Below, one piece after another: positions 59,122 to 64,000 of a stretch of DNA of 64,000 bases. The DNA comes from JBKEDS01 sp047975545. GTDB lineage: Bacteria > Bacteroidota > Bacteroidia > Flavobacteriales > Flavobacteriaceae. The DNA is taken from assembly GCA_047975545.1 (NCBI GenBank), contig JBKEDS010000008.1, positions 156,577 to 220,576 on the forward strand. The letters run 5' to 3'. The notes under the pieces were generated by a model that was not told the DNA's origin, did not search any database, and saw only the letters and a list, made by a program, of their open reading frames with translations. Both the position numbers and the translations under genes were made by a program. How positions within the stretch are numbered: the first letter of the stretch is position 1; each line of letters begins with the position of its first letter.

Positions 59122-59154
59122 TAGTTTTATTTTTATCGCACTATTCGTACTGCA

Positions 59155-60522
59155 TTAAATATCGTCGCCGTATCTTTCTTTTGTTATTTGTTGCAGTGTT
59201 TTGCCTTGGGTTTTTGGTGTCCAAATGGTTCCTATTATTAATGCTACTATAAGCAGGCCTATCATAATATTGGCCGCCGTATTAAAGCCTTCACCATTTT
59301 CGCCGTATATATACACAAACCCAAAGCCCCATAATGCCGCTATGGCCCTAACCACAAAAAACATAATGCCTTGTGCAGCCGCACGGTATTTGGCAGGGAA
59401 AAGTTCCGAAGCCCAAAGCGCATAAAAGGCCTGTACGCTTATACCTGCGTGAACGCCCCAAAGAATGGTAAAGGTCCATAAGGCTACATGGTTTTCAATG
59501 CCTATAAAAATGAGAATGCCCCAGGCAATTATCCCTATTAACGTACCGATAAAATAAAGCAAACGTTGGTTTACTTTATCGATAAGCATGGAAAAGCCAA
59601 AATACGTAACCGCAATAATTACAAGCCATTGTATGGCCGATATCATATTAGCCTGTTCGTTGGAAAGCCCGCCAGCGGTTTCGTAAATATGCTGTTGAAA
59701 GAAACCCATTACAGACGCTACCATGTTCCAGGTTACGTAAATGCCCGCCAAAAAAAGCATGGTACGAATGTTTACCTTATTAGTAAAAAGCGACCCGAAC
59801 GAGGCAAAAACACTCGGTTGTTTTTCGTTACTTTGCTGTTGCTTGGCGTCTTCCCAATCTTTGGACTCGTTGAGCTTTCGCTGCAGGTTCCAGGCTATAA
59901 ACGCCACTACGAACAACGACCCAAAAATGAGGCGGCTACTGAATACGTTAACCGCTTCCATGCTGGCATCGCTTCCTATAAAAAATGCTGCAGTTTTTTG
60001 TACATAACCAAACAACACCCCGGCCGAAGCATCGGCTTTTCCCGGTGCAAGCAACATGCCCAAAATTAAAATAATGGTCGGACCAACACCCCAAGCAAAC
60101 TGGGAAATACCCATATTACGACCGCGATTTTTAACTTCGGAATTTTCGGAAATATAAGTCCACGAAGCCGGAACCCCTGCCCCTACCGATATACCCGTAA
60201 TGAGAAATCCGGTTAGCAACATCGGGAAATTAACCGTGAACATAATAATGGCAACCCCCAACATATACACCAACATATTGTAGGTGTAAATGGTTTTTCG
60301 CCCGTATTTATCGGCCAAAAAACCACCGATAATGGCACCAATGGCCGCACCAAAAGCGTTGGCGCTAATGGCATTAAGCCACCCCAAATCGCCCTCGGCA
60401 AGCCCGAGGTAATGTTGCCAAAGCGTTAATCCGCTTGCGCCCGCCACAATGGCACCCGCATCCAAATAATTGGTAAGCGATACCGCAATAGTGCTTTTTA
60501 AACTTCCTTTTTGTTGTTCCAT
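59155..60522 (-). CDS. MFS sugar transporter
   Basis: The 455-residue membrane protein has about twelve hydrophobic segments. MFS signatures are GGFLADKYGRKTIY between the second and third segments and TGISVGAGVPASWTYISE in the middle of the first half. The second half has QAFYALWASELFPAKYRAAAQG, typical of the sugar porter group. A charged central loop (RKLNESKDWEDAKQQQSNEKQP) separates the halves. It would move sugars or small oligosaccharides from periplasm to cytoplasm by proton symport. It lies 46 bp after the sodium/solute symporter and 33 bp before the cytoplasmic-type GH78, which suggests that the GH78 acts on what this porter imports. Confidence 0.9.
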   Translation of the reverse strand: MEQQKGSLKSTIAVSLTNYLDAGAIVAGASGLTLWQHYLGLAEGDLGWLNAISANAFGAAIGAIIGGFLADKYGRKTIYTYNMLVYMLGVAIIMFTVNFPMLLTGFLITGISVGAGVPASWTYISENSEVKNRGRNMGISQFAWGVGPTIILILGMLLAPGKADASAGVLFGYVQKTAAFFIGSDASMEAVNVFSSRLIFGSLFVVAFIAWNLQRKLNESKDWEDAKQQQSNEKQPSVFASFGSLFTNKVNIRTMLFLAGIYVTWNMVASVMGFFQQHIYETAGGLSNEQANMISAIQWLVIIAVTYFGFSMLIDKVNQRLLYFIGTLIGIIAWGILIFIGIENHVALWTFTILWGVHAGISVQAFYALWASELFPAKYRAAAQGIMFFVVRAIAALWGFGFVYIYGENGEGFNTAANIMIGLLIVALIIGTIWTPKTQGKTLQQITKERYGDDI

Positions 60523-60568
60523 GTTTATTTTATGTTTATTCTTTTCTTTTCATCGTTACCAGTTGAAT

Positions 60569-62155
60569 CTAATGTCCATTAAAAATAATATACAGTATCA
60601 CCATTATAATGGTTAATAATATCCACAATAATTTAACCTGCTTATCGGGTTTTGCCTTAGCATTTATTTTAAGCAACACATCGTGGTTGGCTTGCCCTGT
60701 TTTATCTAAAAGCGAAACCACAACTATTAAAAACGATAGACCAACAAAAATGTAAAACGACAGCAATAAGAAATGCGGCCAAGGGTATTCCTGATTGGGG
60801 AACACCCACAAATACAGTACACCAACGCCCAAACTAATAACCGTACCCAAGGTTAGCACCAAATTAGCCGCTTTTGCTGTTGCTTTTTTCCACAGTACAC
60901 CAAACAAAAACACGACCGACATGGGCGGTGCAATAAACCCGAGAATAGATTGAAAAATATCGAACAGGTTTAAACCTTTTATACTATTAATAGCCAAAGT
61001 AATTAAAACCGCCAATATAGAACCAAACAACGTTACCAATCGGCCTGTTTTTACTATGCGCTTTTGGCTTGCCGTCGGGTTATATTTTTTCACATAAACA
61101 TCCATGGTAAATACCGTGCTCAAGGAATTTAATGCCGAACCAATGGTGCTTATTAAAGCCGCTATTAACACCACAATTATCAACCCCCTTAACCCTACGG
61201 GAAAAAGTTGCGTAACCATGGTCATATAAGCTTCATCGGGATTTTCCAATTGCGGAAACAACACAAAGCACACAATGCCAGGCAGGATAAACAAGGGCAC
61301 GTCCAATATTTTTAGCCATCCTATAAAATTGGCGCCCAACTGACCTTGTTTTAAATTTTTAGCCCCCAAAATGGATTGCACCATAGACTGGTCGGTACAC
61401 CAAAACCAAACCCCCATAACCGGATAACCGAGCAAGATAGCGTGCCAAGGATAACCCTTATCGCTGGCAGGCAAAAACAAGTTCCAATACGAACCGGGCG
61501 TACTATTGTAGATATGTTCAAGCCCGCCCGCTTTGTTTATGCCCATGACCACCAGCAACAACGATACCGCAATAAGCAATACCATTTGAAATGAATTGGT
61601 ATAGGCTATGGCCTTTAAACCTCCTGCCGCAGCAAAAAAACCCGACAATATTACCATTAATATTACCGACAAGTACATGGGAATATCCAACAACTGTTGC
61701 ACTAGAATACCGCCCGCAAACAAGGTTAACGACAGCCACGAAATTAAAATAGTTATAAGGGTATACCATGCCAAAATGTTTCGGGTGGAATCGCCAAAGC
61801 GTTTGCCCATAAATTGGGGCAAGGTTACTACGTTAGCCCCCAAATATCGGGGTGCAAACACAACCGCCAACAATAAAATAAACACAAAGGCATACCAAGC
61901 AAAATTACCGGCAACAATCCCCGTAGTAAATCCAATACTGGCCGAAGCAATAAGCATGGAAGGCCCTACGTTGGTACCCCACATATTTAAACCTATACTG
62001 GCCCACCCCAGTGTATTGCCCGCTACGAAATAACTGGCATCGGTTTTTTTGTTTTTTATAAATGAAATATAATACCCAAAACCTATTAACAGGATAAGAT
62101 ACCCTATAATAACAACATAATCGATTGGCTCTAAAAAACTGCTTATCTGGCTCAT
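60569..62155 (-). CDS. Sodium/solute symporter (SSS/SGLT family)
   Basis: The 528-residue membrane protein has about thirteen to fourteen hydrophobic segments. SSS-family hallmarks include YFVAGNTLGWASIGLNMWGTNVGPSM near the N-terminus, AFTNSFQ-type AIAYTNSFQMVLLIAVSLLL, and the middle stretch WFWCTDQSMVQSILGAKNLKQGQ. The later stretch STIGSALNSLSTVFTMDVY is the conserved family region that surrounds the sodium site. Members near glycan loci carry monosaccharides or uronic acids into the cytoplasm. The ATG overlaps the Gfo/Idh/MocA stop by ATGA at 62152-62155. Having both this and an MFS porter in one locus points to two different imported products. Confidence 0.92.
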   Translation of the reverse strand: MSQISSFLEPIDYVVIIGYLILLIGFGYYISFIKNKKTDASYFVAGNTLGWASIGLNMWGTNVGPSMLIASASIGFTTGIVAGNFAWYAFVFILLLAVVFAPRYLGANVVTLPQFMGKRFGDSTRNILAWYTLITILISWLSLTLFAGGILVQQLLDIPMYLSVILMVILSGFFAAAGGLKAIAYTNSFQMVLLIAVSLLLVVMGINKAGGLEHIYNSTPGSYWNLFLPASDKGYPWHAILLGYPVMGVWFWCTDQSMVQSILGAKNLKQGQLGANFIGWLKILDVPLFILPGIVCFVLFPQLENPDEAYMTMVTQLFPVGLRGLIIVVLIAALISTIGSALNSLSTVFTMDVYVKKYNPTASQKRIVKTGRLVTLFGSILAVLITLAINSIKGLNLFDIFQSILGFIAPPMSVVFLFGVLWKKATAKAANLVLTLGTVISLGVGVLYLWVFPNQEYPWPHFLLLSFYIFVGLSFLIVVVSLLDKTGQANHDVLLKINAKAKPDKQVKLLWILLTIIMVILYIIFNGH

Positions 62156-63240
62156 GTTGCTATTGGTTTTCTATTTTGAATATTAAACTCCGATAAAATT
62201 TCGGCTATTTTTACGGGGTGCCCCGTTTTTAAGGATTTATCCATGGCCTGAAGCAACGCTACCGTACCAATGCCTTCTTCCATATCGGGATAAGCAGTAA
62301 AGCCCTGTTCTATACTATCGACAAAATATTCTAAATAATTTTGATACTCGCCCGCATGGTGGGTTTGCCCGGAAAACCTAAAATAATATTTCAGTTTTTC
62401 GTCGCCCCAACGGATTATTTTTTCTTCGCCTTCCTTGGTGGTTACGGCATAGCGCAGTTCGTGGTAATCGGCTTGGCTGGCACCTTCGGTTCCCCTTAAA
62501 ATACAGCTTAGGCCGCTTTCCCTATCGGTAGGCTGGGTGGGCGATGTGTATACGCCGCTTACCCGGGCTATCCTTCCGTCTTTCGCCTTAAAAATAAAGT
62601 GCATGGTATCTTCGTTTTTTAACCCGGCATCTTTGGCATTGCTGCTAATCATGCCGTAGCCCATAACTTCTTCTATATTTGGCAAATACCATCGAACAAA
62701 ATCGACCGGATGGCTTAATCCGCCGTACAGCCATTTAAACGAATCCAGCAAGGCCCATCCTTTTTCCAAAAACCAACGGTGGTCGGCGTTGTAGTGGGCT
62801 TCTATGGTTATTAAATTGCCTATAACGCCAGCCTCAAAATCCTGCCGTTGGCGTTTCATGGGTTCGAAAAATCGGGAACTTTGCCCCACAAATACTTTTT
62901 TGCCTGTTTGTTCGCTTATTTCAAGCAGTTCGTTGGCTTTGCTCAAATCGTCTATAAACGGTTTGGTGCACACGACGTGCTTACCGTGCAACAAGGCTTG
63001 TTTTACGTGTTCGGCATGTAAATAATCGGGGGTATAAATGGCTATAATGTCTATTGATTTATCGTTTAACAAATCAGCATAATCCAAAGTGTAATGCTTA
63101 AAATCGAATTCTGTTGCCCGTTGTTTGCAAAGTGTTTCGTTTTTATCGCAAATGGACACCAGTTCTAATTTTTTGCTTTCCAAAGCGGCCGACATGGTGC
63201 TGCGGCCTTCGCCCAGACCCAAAATTGCTATTCGTAACAT
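62152..63240 (-). CDS. Gfo/Idh/MocA-family NAD(P)-dependent sugar oxidoreductase
   Basis: The 362-residue cytoplasmic protein opens with a Rossmann fold (RIAILGLGEGRSTMS) and the family motif near HVVCTKPFIDD. The Lys-Pro pair there is the usual EKP-type element and its Lys is likely catalytic. The C-terminal alpha/beta domain (WLYGGLSHPVDFVRWYLPN) supplies a His on the substrate side. The variant GLGEGRS replaces the usual GxGxxG ending, which may alter cofactor contacts. Family members oxidise or reduce sugars, inositols or uronic acids, and the substrate is unknown here. It is coupled by ATGA to the symporter and lies 7 bp after the mutarotase-like gene, consistent with processing of an imported sugar. 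Confidence 0.88.
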   Translation of the reverse strand: MLRIAILGLGEGRSTMSAALESKKLELVSICDKNETLCKQRATEFDFKHYTLDYADLLNDKSIDIIAIYTPDYLHAEHVKQALLHGKHVVCTKPFIDDLSKANELLEISEQTGKKVFVGQSSRFFEPMKRQRQDFEAGVIGNLITIEAHYNADHRWFLEKGWALLDSFKWLYGGLSHPVDFVRWYLPNIEEVMGYGMISSNAKDAGLKNEDTMHFIFKAKDGRIARVSGVYTSPTQPTDRESGLSCILRGTEGASQADYHELRYAVTTKEGEEKIIRWGDEKLKYYFRFSGQTHHAGEYQNYLEYFVDSIEQGFTAYPDMEEGIGTVALLQAMDKSLKTGHPVKIAEILSEFNIQNRKPIAT

Positions 63241-63247
63241 AGTAGGT

Positions 63248-64000
63248 TTAATTAAGTTTTGTTAAAAGTACCCAAGTTTCGTTGGGCTTTGTTCCTTTTA
63301 TTCCTGTTTGGTATTTTTTCATTAAGGTATTCCATTGGTCAACACGCGGGTTTCCTTCGGTTGTTTTTGGGTTTAATTCGTCTAAACTTTCACCTTTTGG
63401 AATGCTAATAACCAATAATAATTGGCGTTCGTTTTTAAACACCTGCAACTGCTGAAAATTAGCATTGCAAAAGCCTTGGGCTACTTCGGGCCATTTTTGG
63501 AATTGCGTATTGTGATGTTCAATATATTCGTTTTGCAGGCTTTCGTTTTCAACCAAGTTTGCCGTTAACAAAATATGCTCCCATTCACTGGCCATGGTTT
63601 TATCGTTGCATCTTTCACTTCTATCAAAATTATAAAGTGGGGTGTTATAGGTTTTAATTTCGGCCTTTGGGTATTCCAAAGCTAATTCGGCCTTTAAATA
63701 TTCAATATGGTTCATTTTGCCATAAAGCACGGTGTGGTTTTTCCATTGGTATAATTGTGTACCAATAACCCCATTGGTTTTGGCAAGTGCTTTTATTTTT
63801 TCGGAATCGAATTTTTTATCAATTAACTCTATGGCCGCAAAATGTGGGACTTCCTGCAAAGGCCAATTACTATCTACAACTACTTCTTTTAACAAGTATT
63901 TATAGGGTGAACGGACACCCGCATTCGTTTTAATACTTTTATTTACATAAGCGTTATTGTTACGCCAAACATTATCGGGACCGTTGGCGTTTTGAAGAAA
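63248..64000 (-). CDS. Unrecognised protein with L-rhamnose-mutarotase-like C-terminus (5' end cut by window edge)
   Basis: The frame is open from the stop at 63248 to the right edge. Codons upstream of a TTG at 63895 still read like protein (GPDNVWRNNNAYVNKSIKTN), so TTG is not the real start and the N-terminus lies outside. The last 110 residues resemble the L-rhamnose mutarotase family (ferredoxin-like fold). Key residues are in YIEHHNTQFQKWPEV, where the paired His and the WPEV are typical, and the late Trp in RVDQWNTLMKKYQ. A similar but weaker ferredoxin-like segment precedes it (PHFAAIELIDKKFDSEKIKAL). The far N-terminal part is not recognised. It lies 7 bp ahead of the Gfo/Idh/MocA gene, so cytoplasmic sugar handling is likely. 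RG-II releases much L-rhamnose, which fits. Confidence 0.55.
   Translation of the reverse strand, partial: FLQNANGPDNVWRNNNAYVNKSIKTNAGVRSPYKYLLKEVVVDSNWPLQEVPHFAAIELIDKKFDSEKIKALAKTNGVIGTQLYQWKNHTVLYGKMNHIEYLKAELALEYPKAEIKTYNTPLYNFDRSERCNDKTMASEWEHILLTANLVENESLQNEYIEHHNTQFQKWPEVAQGFCNANFQQLQVFKNERQLLLVISIPKGESLDELNPKTTEGNPRVDQWNTLMKKYQTGIKGTKPNETWVLLTKLN

Overview
The window is one continuous carbohydrate-degradation locus. It is AT-rich, has almost no Shine-Dalgarno sequences, and every protein gene lies on the minus strand. A SusC/SusD pair, many lipoprotein and Sec signal peptides, and DUF3826/DUF5703/DUF6298-type proteins point to Bacteroidota, most likely a Flavobacteriaceae member. I see no tRNA, rRNA, CRISPR array, integrase or transposase gene, and no regulator gene.

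Transcription runs right to left. The upstream block (64000 to about 57000) holds a gene cut by the right edge with a rhamnose-mutarotase-like end, a Gfo/Idh/MocA dehydrogenase, a sodium/solute symporter, an MFS sugar porter and a GH78 without signal peptide. These look like uptake and cytoplasmic processing. Next (57000-44750) come two GH2 enzymes (one interrupted by a stop codon), a five-bladed-propeller glycosidase (GH137-like), a GH106 rhamnosidase and a SASA esterase. Then (44540-37530) come a DUF5703 protein, a multimodular PL1 lyase and a GH127. SusC/SusD follow (37300-31967) and are closed by two tandem intrinsic terminators. The downstream block (31664-1) holds two PL1 lyases flanking a DUF3826 protein, a beta-helix/DUF6298 giant, GH140, GH28, GH43, a GH143-like propeller, GH78, a CE19-like esterase with an STN-like N-terminus, GH95, an (alpha/alpha)6 hydrolase (possibly GH142-like), GH78, a sialidase-fold/TIM-barrel fusion, a GH138/GH67-like enzyme and a GH2 cut by the left edge.

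The enzyme set matches rhamnogalacturonan II (RG-II) rather than simple pectin. GH140 (apiose), GH127 (aceric acid type), GH95 (L-galactose type), GH106 and GH78 (rhamnose), a GH143-like propeller (DHA), a CE19-like methylesterase and GH2 are the families known from the Bacteroides thetaiotaomicron RG-II system. PL1 and GH28 would remove the homogalacturonan backbone. SusCD would import the oligosaccharide, lipoproteins and periplasmic enzymes would strip the side chains, and the transporters would take up the released sugars.

The most notable points are: the fusion of a sialidase-fold propeller to an isomerase-like TIM barrel; the beta-helix/DUF6298 protein; an STN-like domain on an esterase; a GH2 gene split by one in-frame stop; a pair of 129-bp inverted-repeat elements bracketing two genes; and a LacI-type palindrome in front of susC. 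Family assignments rest on reading motifs by eye and on memory of the families, not on database searches.
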